64,000 nucleotides of DNA, taken from Chitinophagaceae bacterium (lineage in GTDB: Bacteria > Bacteroidota > Bacteroidia > Chitinophagales > Chitinophagaceae). Position 1 is the first letter of the stretch, and each line of letters opens with the position of its first letter. The notes beneath the pieces are model-generated. The model worked only from the letters and a program-made list of their open reading frames with translations. It had not been told where the DNA came from and made no database searches. The DNA lies in the NCBI GenBank assembly GCA_947476485.1, contig CANJQU010000009.1:1-64000 (forward strand). The letters run 5' to 3'. Below, one piece after another: positions 28,461-37,646 of the stretch. The position numbers and the translations under genes were made by a program.

Positions 28461-30248
28461 ATGAAACAGTTCTTACGCCGGGTGTTATTCATCCTCATTT
28501 TCAGTGTTGTGCTATTATCGCAATTCCGCTTATATGCGTCTCACGTTATGGGCGCTGAATTGTTTTATACCCATGTATCGGGCAATACCTATAAAATAAC
28601 TTGTGTTGTTTATGGCGATTGCAGCCCAGCGGCGGCGGCCGGGTTTAGCACGTTCCCAACTTCTCAGCCGCAAGTTTGTGTTTATGATGCCTCCATATCT
28701 ACAAGTTCACCGGTTGCTACACTTTCGCTACCAATACAAGCCCCCGATTCTGGAATAGAGGCTACCACACTGTGTCCCGGCGACACATCCCAATGCTTCA
28801 ACCCGGCATCTCCTATTCCGGGAGTCATGAAGTTTGTTTATAGTGGCAATGTTACCTTGCCGCATGCATCCACTTTATGGCTATTTGTATATACCGGTGG
28901 TATGGGACCAGGCTCTGCGGCTGGCAGAGCCAGCTCGATTACCAATATCAATTCTGCAGGCGCCACTCTTTTCCAACTTATAGATACATTAAATAATAGC
29001 CTTGCTCCAAATTCCAGTCCTACGTTCTCAGACACCCTGCAGACGACCTTTTGCATCAACCAACAGGATCGTTTTGACCCTAAGCCGATTGATCCCGAGG
29101 GTGATAGTATGGACATTATACTTACTAATGCAATGAATGGCTCCGGTGGCGGTTGCACCATTGGTGGGCCAGTCAGTTACAGAGGTACGGCGTGGCCGGG
29201 GACGCCTGTGTCGGCGATAAACCCGCTACAAGTATTACCGGATAGCTTCCAATTAAATCACCGTAACGGGCAGCTATCTTTTTTTCCGAACGTGTCTCAA
29301 AGGGCAAATGTTTTGTATAATGTAAGGGAATTCCGAGGCGGAGTGCTGGTGGGGACCAGCCAGCATGAGTTCAATTTCCTCATAACGACCTGCCCCGGAA
29401 CATTTCCCTGTCTTATTAATAGCTGTGCAGGAACACCTGAGGCCGGCAATGTGAGCGCGACGCCGGATATCGGGTGCAGTTCCTTTGTTTCGATATTGTC
29501 TTTGCCTGGTTCAACTTTAGCAACGGGACTTACGTATCAATGGCAATCGTCTCCGGATAGCAGCACATGGACTAATATTTTCGGCGCTACAAATGAGACC
29601 ATGAGCACGACCGTCAGTGTTTCGGGCTATTACCGAGCCACCGTAAGTTGCGCGACAAGCACTGGCAACGATACATCTCCCGGGTTAAAAATATTTACAT
29701 ATCCGGCATCTATTCCTATTGTAAGCATTAACGCAACACCGGGAACGAGCATTATTGCAGGGCAGTATGATACATTGACAGCAACTGTGACCGGAGGCGT
29801 GGCCCCTACTTTCCAATGGCTGATAAACGGGAGTGTTATACCCGGAGCCACTACTTCGGTGTTTATAAGGAACACATTTGCGGATCACGACTCTGTGGTT
29901 TGCCGGGTAACCAATACTGATCTTTGTGCATATTCTTCTTTTAATGTTGTATTTCTGAATGTTAGCGGCGCCGCCGTTAATGTCGATCCGGTTGTTGAGA
30001 GGGATCGGGTAACACTTGCGCCAAATCCGACCAAGGGCTTTTTTACCATTAGCGGAAAAACAGGTGCGACAGGTAACGAAAAGATCACCGTGGAAATAGC
30101 GAACACCCTCAGCCAGGTTGTTTATGAAGCTTCTTTTGTTGCCGAGCATGGCGAGATTAACCAGCAAATGGATGTCTCGAGATTGCCAAACGGCTTGTAT
30201 TTCCTGAAAATAAACGGGGTAACTATAAAAAGGTTCTTAAAGGAATAA
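28461..30248 (+). CDS. Secreted protein with T9SS type A sorting domain
   Basis: Signal peptide; 'SHVMGAELFYTHVSGNTYKITCVVYGDCS'; C-term 'LAPNPTKGFFTISG...LPNGLYFLKINGVTIKRFLKE'. Confidence 0.88.
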   Translation: MKQFLRRVLFILIFSVVLLSQFRLYASHVMGAELFYTHVSGNTYKITCVVYGDCSPAAAAGFSTFPTSQPQVCVYDASISTSSPVATLSLPIQAPDSGIEATTLCPGDTSQCFNPASPIPGVMKFVYSGNVTLPHASTLWLFVYTGGMGPGSAAGRASSITNINSAGATLFQLIDTLNNSLAPNSSPTFSDTLQTTFCINQQDRFDPKPIDPEGDSMDIILTNAMNGSGGGCTIGGPVSYRGTAWPGTPVSAINPLQVLPDSFQLNHRNGQLSFFPNVSQRANVLYNVREFRGGVLVGTSQHEFNFLITTCPGTFPCLINSCAGTPEAGNVSATPDIGCSSFVSILSLPGSTLATGLTYQWQSSPDSSTWTNIFGATNETMSTTVSVSGYYRATVSCATSTGNDTSPGLKIFTYPASIPIVSINATPGTSIIAGQYDTLTATVTGGVAPTFQWLINGSVIPGATTSVFIRNTFADHDSVVCRVTNTDLCAYSSFNVVFLNVSGAAVNVDPVVERDRVTLAPNPTKGFFTISGKTGATGNEKITVEIANTLSQVVYEASFVAEHGEINQQMDVSRLPNGLYFLKINGVTIKRFLKE

Positions 30249-30264
30249 CCTTGCCGGGTTGAAG

Positions 30265-30295
30265 TTTAGCTATCAGCCGTTTTTTACTACATTTG
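30265..30295 (+). promoter_or_regulatory. Bacteroidetes-type promoter for lpdA
   Basis: TTTA-N19-TACATTTG, 38 nt upstream of ATG 30334. Confidence 0.5.
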
Positions 30296-30333
30296 TCCCC
30301 TCATTAATCTTCTTACTAAAAATAATACCATAT

Positions 30334-31740
30334 ATGGCATACGATATAATCGTAATAGGAAGCGGTCCCGGTGGTTATGTAGCTGCTATCCGCGCATCGC
30401 AGCTGGGTTATAAAACAGCAATTGTAGAAAAAGAAAACCTGGGTGGTATATGCCTGAACTGGGGTTGCATACCTACAAAAGCCCTGCTGAAAACAGCGAG
30501 CGTATTCGAGAACTTCACACATGCAGCCGACTATGGTATTGTTGCATCAGATTTTAAGGCGGATTTTGGTGCGGTGATCAAGCGCAGCCGTGGAGCAGCA
30601 GATAAGATGAGTAAGGGTGTGCAGTTCCTGATGAAGAAGAACAAGATAGATGTGATCATGGGCATGGGCAAGCTGAATGCTAAAAAAGAAGTGGAAGTAA
30701 CCGGAGCAGACGGCAAAATAGCCGTGCACCAGGCACGCCACGTGATACTGGCTACCGGCGCACGCAGCCGCCAACTGCCTAACCTGCCACAGGATGGCAA
30801 GAAAGTGGTGGGCTATCGTGAGGCAATGAACCTGCCAACTCAGCCGAAAACAATGATAGTAGTGGGCAGTGGTGCAATAGGTGTAGAGTTTGCTTATTTC
30901 TATAACAGCATAGGCACCAAGGTAACCGTGGTAGAGTTCATGCCGCGCATAGTACCGGTGGAAGATGAGGATATTTCTAAGGAACTGGAAAAGAGCTTTA
31001 AGAAAAAGGGCATTACGGTGATGACCAATGCTTCGGTAGAGAAGCTGGACACAGCGGGCGCAGGCGTAAAGGCAACAGTGAAAACAGCAACAGGCGATGT
31101 GGTGCTGGAAGCTGATGTGGTGTTGAGCGCAGTGGGTATAGCTGCGAACATAGAGAACATAGGCCTCGAAACACTGAACATAAAGACGGATAAGGGCAAG
31201 GTGCTGGTTGATAAATATTTTAAGACCAATGTAGATGGTATCTATGCTATAGGCGATATCACACCAGGCCAGGCACTGGCTCACGTAGCATCTAAGGGTG
31301 CAGTGATCTGTGTAGAGGCAATTGCTAATAAAGAAGGCAAGTACAAGCATATGCCAGAGCCGCTGGACTATGGCAATGTACCGGGTTGTACTTATTGCTC
31401 ACCGGAAATAGCCAGCGTGGGCATGACCGAGAAGCAAGCCAAGGATGCTGGTTATGAAATAAAGGTGGGCAAATTCCCATTCACAGCATCAGGTAAGGCT
31501 GTGGGCGCGGGCGCTACTGAGGGTTTTGTGAAGGTGATATTTGACGCTAAGTACGGCGAGTGGCTGGGTACACACTCGATAGGTTATAACGTGACTGAAA
31601 CTATTGCCGAGACTGTTGTTGCGCGCAAGCTGGAAACGACCTGGCAGGAAGTGCTGGACAGCATACACCCCCACCCTACTATGAGCGAAGGCATCAAAGA
31701 TGCTGTGGAAGCAGCGCTGGGAGAAGCCATTCACCTCTAA
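30334..31740 (+). CDS. lpdA: Dihydrolipoyl dehydrogenase
   Basis: 'MAYDIIVIGSGPGGYVAAIRASQLGYKTAIVEKENLGGICLNWGCIPTKALL'. Confidence 0.96.
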   Translation: MAYDIIVIGSGPGGYVAAIRASQLGYKTAIVEKENLGGICLNWGCIPTKALLKTASVFENFTHAADYGIVASDFKADFGAVIKRSRGAADKMSKGVQFLMKKNKIDVIMGMGKLNAKKEVEVTGADGKIAVHQARHVILATGARSRQLPNLPQDGKKVVGYREAMNLPTQPKTMIVVGSGAIGVEFAYFYNSIGTKVTVVEFMPRIVPVEDEDISKELEKSFKKKGITVMTNASVEKLDTAGAGVKATVKTATGDVVLEADVVLSAVGIAANIENIGLETLNIKTDKGKVLVDKYFKTNVDGIYAIGDITPGQALAHVASKGAVICVEAIANKEGKYKHMPEPLDYGNVPGCTYCSPEIASVGMTEKQAKDAGYEIKVGKFPFTASGKAVGAGATEGFVKVIFDAKYGEWLGTHSIGYNVTETIAETVVARKLETTWQEVLDSIHPHPTMSEGIKDAVEAALGEAIHL

Positions 31741-31814
31741 TTAATGTGCAAATTTGAAAATGTGAAGATGTGAAAATTGAGTGCGTCTATTAAAAATGAT
31801 TTAGTAAAAGAATG

Positions 31815-31840
31815 AAGGCTGCTTTCGGGCAGCCTTTGTT
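31815..31840 (+). terminator. Terminator-like hairpin after lpdA
   Basis: AAGGCTGC-TTTCGG-GCAGCCTTTGTT. Confidence 0.6.
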
Positions 31841-31925
31841 GTGTTTGTCAGACATAAAACAGGCTGTTGTTTAACAAGAGGTGAAATCCCTTAATTGAAA
31901 AATCAGTCTGACAATCTATGATTAC

Positions 31926-32588
31926 TTAAAGTTCCGCATTGATCAAAAAGCAAAATACTTCTCCGGGGCCGTGAACGCCTACTACAAGGGTCTTTTCGAT
32001 ATCGGCGGTGCGGCTGGGGCCGGTGGTGAGGTTGATCATGGAGGGGAGATCGTTGCCGTATTTTTTCTTTATCGCGTTGAGGCCGTCTTCTATATCGGGT
32101 ACTACCTGGTTGGTATAGGCAAAAACAATATGCACAGGATAGTATACCGGCGCTACGCGGCCCATGTTCTGACGGCTGCTCAATAGGATGGAGCCCGTGC
32201 GGGCAACGAGGGTTTCGCAGCCGGTGATGCAGGCATCCGCAGCTTCGGCTTTGGGATCGGAGGCGGTTACTATGTCTATTTTGCGGTTGTGGAAAATGCG
32301 GAGCAAACGTTCGTCGGCGCAGAGGAGTTGCTTCCAACCGCGATTCTCATAGAGTACATTGACATTATCAAGGAGCTCCTGTTCATTTTCGCAGAAGACG
32401 AATTTTCCACCGAGCTTGATAAATGCTTCTGCAAAGACCTCTTCAGGGGTATGATCGCTATCCGCAAAGATCGCACCGGTTTCCTTTTCAGCGTCAGGGA
32501 AAGGCATGGGTAATGGTTCTCCGCCAAGTCCTTTGCGGATCTTGCTGAGGATGTTCTCCCGTGCCTTGGATGTTTTAAATGTTTGCAA
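31926..32588 (-). CDS. LUD domain protein (LutC/YkgG-like)
   Basis: 'KARENILSKIRKGLGGEPLPMPFP', 'ITGCETLVARTGSILLSS', 'TGPSRTADIEKTLVVGVHGPGEVFCFLIN'; probable TTG start at 32588 (track gives 32684). Confidence 0.85.
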   Translation of the reverse strand: MQTFKTSKARENILSKIRKGLGGEPLPMPFPDAEKETGAIFADSDHTPEEVFAEAFIKLGGKFVFCENEQELLDNVNVLYENRGWKQLLCADERLLRIFHNRKIDIVTASDPKAEAADACITGCETLVARTGSILLSSRQNMGRVAPVYYPVHIVFAYTNQVVPDIEDGLNAIKKKYGNDLPSMINLTTGPSRTADIEKTLVVGVHGPGEVFCFLINAEL

Positions 32589-32665
32589 CCGGATGCAAAA
32601 ATAGAAAAAGCAATGGATTAAAACGGATGCGGCATCTTTTATTGCAAATTGCAGTGTGTTACCTT

Positions 32666-32673
32666 TAAATTTG
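32666..32673 (+). promoter_or_regulatory. Bacteroidetes -7 element TAAATTTG upstream of recN
   Basis: TAnnTTTG 20 nt before ATG 32693. Confidence 0.45.
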
Positions 32674-32692
32674 CACAAGAACACCTGACTAA

Positions 32693-34348
32693 ATGCTGCA
32701 GAAGCTTGTTATAAAGAATTACGCAATAATTGACCACCTCACTATTGAGCCGGACGCACACCTGAATACGGTAACCGGAGAGACAGGAGCGGGTAAAAGT
32801 ATTATACTGGGGGCGCTTTCCCTGATACTTGGAGAGCGTGCGGATACTTCGGTACTTATTAATACCAATGAGAAATCGGTGGTGGAAGGATACTTTGATG
32901 TGAGCAACAATAAGTTGTTTCAAAATGCGCTTACCGAGGCTGAACTTGATAATGAAGATCAATGCATCATTCGCAGGGAAATTAGTACTGCGGGGAAGTC
33001 GAGGGCATTTGTGAATGATACGCCTGTGACGCTGACCTTGCTGAATAAACTTACTTCGCTGCTGGTAGACCTCCACCAACAGTTTGGGCACCTGGCGCTG
33101 GAGGATGATCATTTCCAGATGGAGGCATTGGATGCTATTGGCAAGACTGGCGTGATGGCGGAGAGTTACCGAAAATTGTATTACAAGCACAAGAGCGTAA
33201 AACAAAAACTGGCTGATAACCGTGAACGGCAAGCGCAGTGGAAAAAAGAGTCGGACTATAAACAGTACCTGCTGGATGAATTGCTGCAGGCGGCATTCAA
33301 AGAGGAAGAGATAGAGCATGCGGACAGGCAGCTAAAACAAATGAGCCATTCAGAGCGCATCATCAGTGTGCTGCAAGCGAGCCGGGTATCACTTGAAGAA
33401 GGTGAACAGCCAATTGTGAATGAGCTAAAGCGCATCAGTCAAAACCTGCAGGGCATTACGGATATTATGCCGGAGCTGAAGACGCTACAGGAACGTATTA
33501 CATCGGTTTGGGCAGAGTTGAAAGACATAGCTGGCGAACTGGAACATGAGGAAGGAAAGGTGATGCTGGACCCGGCTGTGATGGCACAGTTGCAGGAGCG
33601 GATAGACATAGGGTATAAGCTACTAAAGAAACATGGTGCAAATACCACGGGCGAGCTGTTGGAGCTTCAAGAGCGGCTGGAAGAAGAGTTGAAAGCGACG
33701 CTGGACATTAACGAGGCAATAGAACGGTTGGCCAAAGAAGAGGGTGTACTTTTTAAAGAATTAACGACGGAGGCGGAGCAACTATCAGCGATGCGTAAAA
33801 AGGCAGTGCCTAAGTTTGTGAAGAAAATAAACGAACTGCTGATACTGGTAGGCATGCCGAATGCGCGTTTTGAAATACAAATTGAAACTACAAATCCGAC
33901 GATACATGGTGTGGACGCAGTGCAATTCATGCTGGACGCGAACAAGAGCGGACAGTTCCAGCCGTTGCAGAAAGCTGCATCGGGCGGGGAAATGAGCCGT
34001 ATCATGCTTTGCATCAAGTCGCTTACGGCAGAGGCGCTTCACATGCCTACGCTTATTTTTGACGAGGTAGACACCGGTATCTCGGGAGAAGCGGCAAGGC
34101 AGGTGGGTGGATTGCTGCGTGAGCTTTCGCAGTTTCACCAGGTTATTTGCATCACGCACCAGCCGCAAGTGGCGGCAAGGGGTACGCGCCATTTTTACGT
34201 TTATAAGGAAGCGGATAAGAATGAGCGGCTTTCGACGCGTGTCAAGGTATTGCACAATGATGAGCGCGTGCTTGCAATTGCCCGCATGATAGGCGGAGAA
34301 CAGCCGAGCGAGGCGGCGATTAGTAATGCGAAGGAGCTGGTAAATTAA
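32693..34348 (+). CDS. recN: DNA repair protein RecN
   Basis: 'MLQKLVIKNYAIIDHLTIEPDAHLNTVTGETGAGKSIILGALSLILGERAD', 'ASGGEMSRIMLCIKSL', 'LIFDEVDTGISGEAA'. Confidence 0.96.
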   Translation: MLQKLVIKNYAIIDHLTIEPDAHLNTVTGETGAGKSIILGALSLILGERADTSVLINTNEKSVVEGYFDVSNNKLFQNALTEAELDNEDQCIIRREISTAGKSRAFVNDTPVTLTLLNKLTSLLVDLHQQFGHLALEDDHFQMEALDAIGKTGVMAESYRKLYYKHKSVKQKLADNRERQAQWKKESDYKQYLLDELLQAAFKEEEIEHADRQLKQMSHSERIISVLQASRVSLEEGEQPIVNELKRISQNLQGITDIMPELKTLQERITSVWAELKDIAGELEHEEGKVMLDPAVMAQLQERIDIGYKLLKKHGANTTGELLELQERLEEELKATLDINEAIERLAKEEGVLFKELTTEAEQLSAMRKKAVPKFVKKINELLILVGMPNARFEIQIETTNPTIHGVDAVQFMLDANKSGQFQPLQKAASGGEMSRIMLCIKSLTAEALHMPTLIFDEVDTGISGEAARQVGGLLRELSQFHQVICITHQPQVAARGTRHFYVYKEADKNERLSTRVKVLHNDERVLAIARMIGGEQPSEAAISNAKELVN

Positions 34349-34513
34349 TCCCAATAGCTATCGGCACCAAAAGAATCATTCCAAATTCCACATCCGAATT
34401 CCAGGCAAATCAATACCTGCTATGAGAAGGATCGAGCCATCAATCTCTCCAGCGCATATACCGCAAAGGGTTTCGTGAGTGATTCGTTGCAGCAGGCTCA
34501 AAGGCTTAACAAT

Positions 34514-34532
34514 GCAACTCGCAATGACGGAG
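34514..34532. repeat. Fragment resembling the dispersed CGTCATTGCGAG repeat
   Basis: AACTCGCAATGACGG (revcomp CCGTCATTGCGAGTT) in the gap after recN. Confidence 0.4.
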
Positions 34533-34537
34533 GCTTG

Positions 34538-35050
34538 TTACGGCCTGATTATATCCGGCACTTTTCTGATAGAATCTACGTGGCAGGATAACCAGCCGCT
34601 GCCGCCTGTTTTATAGAACAGGGTATTCTGAGCCGTCTCGGGTATCTCCTTCGGTATAGGAAATTTGCCGCCGGTCACCGGATCAAGTTGCAGGGTGTCT
34701 CCCTTTTTTATTTTGTCAATAGCGATGACAGATGCTTCATATTCCCGGTATTCGGCACGAATGTATTTGCGGTTAACGATCTTTTTTGCCTTTGCCACAT
34801 TGCAGGAAAGCCAGCCACCGTCGCCGCGCCAGAAAAATGTTTCCGGGTATTTATCACCCTGCCAGACTATGACAAAGTGAACACCCGTGGGCGGAGGCGG
34901 GCCGGGTATGCCCGGGACAATCCGTTGCGAGAACGCTGTGACCAGCGTTACACAATTCTTCGTCTTCTTCTTTTTCTTCTTTTTTGCCGAAACAGTAAGT
35001 GTAGCCGAGAGGCAGAGGGCGATGAGGCAGAATAATATCTTTGTTTTCAT
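34538..35050 (-). CDS. Secreted hypothetical with poly-Lys tract and two GWLSC motifs
   Basis: Signal peptide 'MKTKILFCLIALCLSATLTVSA' then KKKKKKKTK; 'GDGGWLSCNV' and 'GSGWLSCHV'. Confidence 0.75.
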   Translation of the reverse strand: MKTKILFCLIALCLSATLTVSAKKKKKKKTKNCVTLVTAFSQRIVPGIPGPPPPTGVHFVIVWQGDKYPETFFWRGDGGWLSCNVAKAKKIVNRKYIRAEYREYEASVIAIDKIKKGDTLQLDPVTGGKFPIPKEIPETAQNTLFYKTGGSGWLSCHVDSIRKVPDIIRP

Positions 35051-35084
35051 AAAATAGTTTTTAGAAGGTGCCTCGTGGCATGCC

Positions 35085-35300
35085 GCCCTTTCAGGGCTGC
35101 TCTCGTGTTGTTTTCATTATCGAGGGGCTTCACCCCTCGCTGGTATATTACGCCCCTTCAGGGCTGTTCGTTTTCGGTCTTCTTCATCAAGCGGCTTCAC
35201 CCCTCACTAATACACTTCGCCCTTTCAGGGCTGTTCGTGTTCCGTCTTCTTTATCGAGCGGCTTCACCCCTCGATGGGGGATAACTCCCCCTTAACGGCT
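35085..35300. repeat. 67-bp-period tandem array of double-hairpin REP-like units
   Basis: GCCCTTTCAGGGC-type palindromes at 35085, 35152, 35219 (degenerate copy about 35287) and GAGGGGCTTCACCCCTC-type palindromes at 35122, 35189, 35256; each spacing exactly 67 bp. Confidence 0.88.
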
Positions 35301-35338
35301 GTTCATTTTTCTTTACGTATCCTGATCTACCAAGCATT

Positions 35339-37546
35339 CTATTTCTTCGCTTTTGTGCTGGTTGTGGGTTTAGCTTTCACTATGTTCATCTCATCGACAA
35401 GCCACCCTGCCCCGCCGAATTTATCAATGATAAACAGCGTATAACGGATATCGACAGAGATATTGCGGCAACGGGTGGGGTCGAAATAGTAATCGCTCAT
35501 CGTGCCTTCATAAGCCCGGTCGAAGTTGGTGCCTATGAGCTCACCTTTTGCATTCAGCACAGGGCTGCCGGAGTTACCGCCGGAGGTGTGGTTTGATGCA
35601 ACAAATGCGACGGGCACTGTACCGTTTACCCCCCAGCGCCCATAGTCTTTCGCAGCATAGAGTTCCTTTAATTTCTTTGGTACCTTGAATATATCCACAG
35701 TGGTATCGTTGAGTGCGACCACATCCTTCAGGTTTGTCTGGAAGGAGTATTTTGCCGCGCCTTCAGGATCGAGGCCTTTTACCTGTCCATAAGTAAGACG
35801 AAGGGTGAGGTTAGCATCTGGATAGAAGGTTTTGTTTTTGAATTGCTGCATTTGCGCATTCGTATACAACCGGTCGAGGTATCGCATGCGACTGGTATAA
35901 TCTTTAAGCACAGGAGTTATCTTTTGCTTTCGCATTGTAGCGATCGCGTTGTATAGCCGCCATGCAGGATCTGCCTGCAGTTTTGTACTGTCGCCCGCTT
36001 TCGCATTGGCAGCGAAATCTTTGAGCTGAGCAATGGATGTTAGCATTGATGTTTTGTATACATCAGCCGCCCAGGCGTTTACATCCTGGTCATGTGCCCG
36101 GTATTGGTCTTTAAACTCATCGGGTATCCACGAGGTACATTTATTGAAATACAGTACCATCATTGAAATGAACACATCCCTATCGGTAGGCGGGTCATAG
36201 TTTTTGTAGAAGCCCTCCATGCCGGTAACGAGCTTTGTCAACGTATCCCGAAGGCCATCCTGCGAAAGACCAAGACGAAAACACGCGATTACATTGTCGA
36301 AGGCAGCACCCTGCTGAACCAGTTCTATGCCCAACACGGCTTCTTTAATATACTGTTCCTGTGTGAGGAGCGGGGTTGCGATTTCTGCAGCGGTACGCAT
36401 CTGAGGGAGAATACCTGCAGCGTAGAGCACTGACTTGCTGGTATCGGCCCATTGCTGGAATGTTTTTTCGTAAGCCTGCTTTTTACCAATTACGTTGTTT
36501 GCTTTCAGGCCCAGCATTTCTCCCTGCCATTTTTTCCAGCCATTGGCCACACCGGCACGTTTAGAAGTATACTTAAGAAATATGGTGCGCGTCCAACTCA
36601 TGTGTTTTGTCCAAATATCCAAACGACGGGTACGGGCCTCGATGCTTATGGGGTCTGTAATGTTATATACGTTACTTAGTTCAAAGGACGAAATGTATTC
36701 TTTTGTAGTGCCTGGGAAACCGTACACCATAGTGAAGTCGCCCTCTTTGTAACCGGAGACGTTAATGTTAAAAAATTGTTCGGCGGTATATGGTTTGTTT
36801 GTTGCGGCGTAATCGGCAGGCTTATTGTCGGCCCCTGCATATACCCTGAACAGGCTAAAGTCGCCGGTATGGCGCGGCCACATCCAGTTTTCCACGTCGC
36901 CGCCAAAGGCGCCTATACCATTAGGCGGGAAGCCCACCAGTCGAATATCACGATAAGTTTCGGTTATTGCGACCCAGTATTGGTTGCCATCGAAATAAGG
37001 CTTAATTGACGCATCCAACCCGGTTTTTGTTTTGAACTCTTTCTCCAATGCAGCGATGCGGAGCGCAACCACCGTATCCCGAAAAGAATCCCTCAACGTA
37101 TCTGCCAATCCTTCCAGTACCTGGCTAGTAACGTTCTCCATTCTCCTGATAAAAGTGACGGTCAACCCCTTGCAAGGCAGCTCGCCCTGCAGGTTCATAG
37201 CCCAGAAACCATTGGCGAAGTAGTCGCTCTCTGCGGTACTGAGACCCTGCGCGCTGCCATAACCGCAGTGATGATTGGTGAGTATGAGGCCTTTTGATGA
37301 GATAATTTCGCCTGTGCAGCCTTTACCAAACAGCACGATCGCGTTGTTAAGGCCGGTACCGCTTTTGTTGTAAAGCTGCTCTATCGGGATCTGCAGACCC
37401 ATAGATTTCATTTCCTTTTCGTGATCTTTAATTGTAGCGGGTATCCACATGCCCTCTTTGGCTATAGCGGGATACTGGATTAAAATAGAAAAGAAAATTA
37501 TTAAACTTTTAATTAATAAAGATGTAGTTGGCTGTGTTCGTAGCAT
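35339..37546 (-). CDS. S46 family serine peptidase (DPP7/DPP11-like)
   Basis: 'GCTGEIISSKGLILTNHHCGYG', 'VAFVASNHTSGGNSGSPVLNAKGELIGTNFDRAYEG'. Confidence 0.95.
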   Translation of the reverse strand: MLRTQPTTSLLIKSLIIFFSILIQYPAIAKEGMWIPATIKDHEKEMKSMGLQIPIEQLYNKSGTGLNNAIVLFGKGCTGEIISSKGLILTNHHCGYGSAQGLSTAESDYFANGFWAMNLQGELPCKGLTVTFIRRMENVTSQVLEGLADTLRDSFRDTVVALRIAALEKEFKTKTGLDASIKPYFDGNQYWVAITETYRDIRLVGFPPNGIGAFGGDVENWMWPRHTGDFSLFRVYAGADNKPADYAATNKPYTAEQFFNINVSGYKEGDFTMVYGFPGTTKEYISSFELSNVYNITDPISIEARTRRLDIWTKHMSWTRTIFLKYTSKRAGVANGWKKWQGEMLGLKANNVIGKKQAYEKTFQQWADTSKSVLYAAGILPQMRTAAEIATPLLTQEQYIKEAVLGIELVQQGAAFDNVIACFRLGLSQDGLRDTLTKLVTGMEGFYKNYDPPTDRDVFISMMVLYFNKCTSWIPDEFKDQYRAHDQDVNAWAADVYKTSMLTSIAQLKDFAANAKAGDSTKLQADPAWRLYNAIATMRKQKITPVLKDYTSRMRYLDRLYTNAQMQQFKNKTFYPDANLTLRLTYGQVKGLDPEGAAKYSFQTNLKDVVALNDTTVDIFKVPKKLKELYAAKDYGRWGVNGTVPVAFVASNHTSGGNSGSPVLNAKGELIGTNFDRAYEGTMSDYYFDPTRCRNISVDIRYTLFIIDKFGGAGWLVDEMNIVKAKPTTSTKAKK

Positions 37547-37646
37547 AGATTTTTTTGATTTGCGGAAATAAATTTACACCTTTGCTACCAAAGTTTTGTA
37601 CTAATTCATTATATTAGCGGAAGATTAAGATATACTTTTACGGATT

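Noticed and set aside
30547-31350. 267-aa minus-strand ORF antisense to lpdA
   Set aside because: Cys/His/Tyr-rich shadow ORF opposite a well-conserved enzyme
35068-35295. 75-aa and 69-aa ORFs in the 67-bp repeats
   Set aside because: Frame is open only because of the repeat; product is repeat-derived
35085-35300. Possible CRISPR array
   Set aside because: Units are contiguous 67-bp palindrome pairs without unique ~30-nt spacers, and no cas genes
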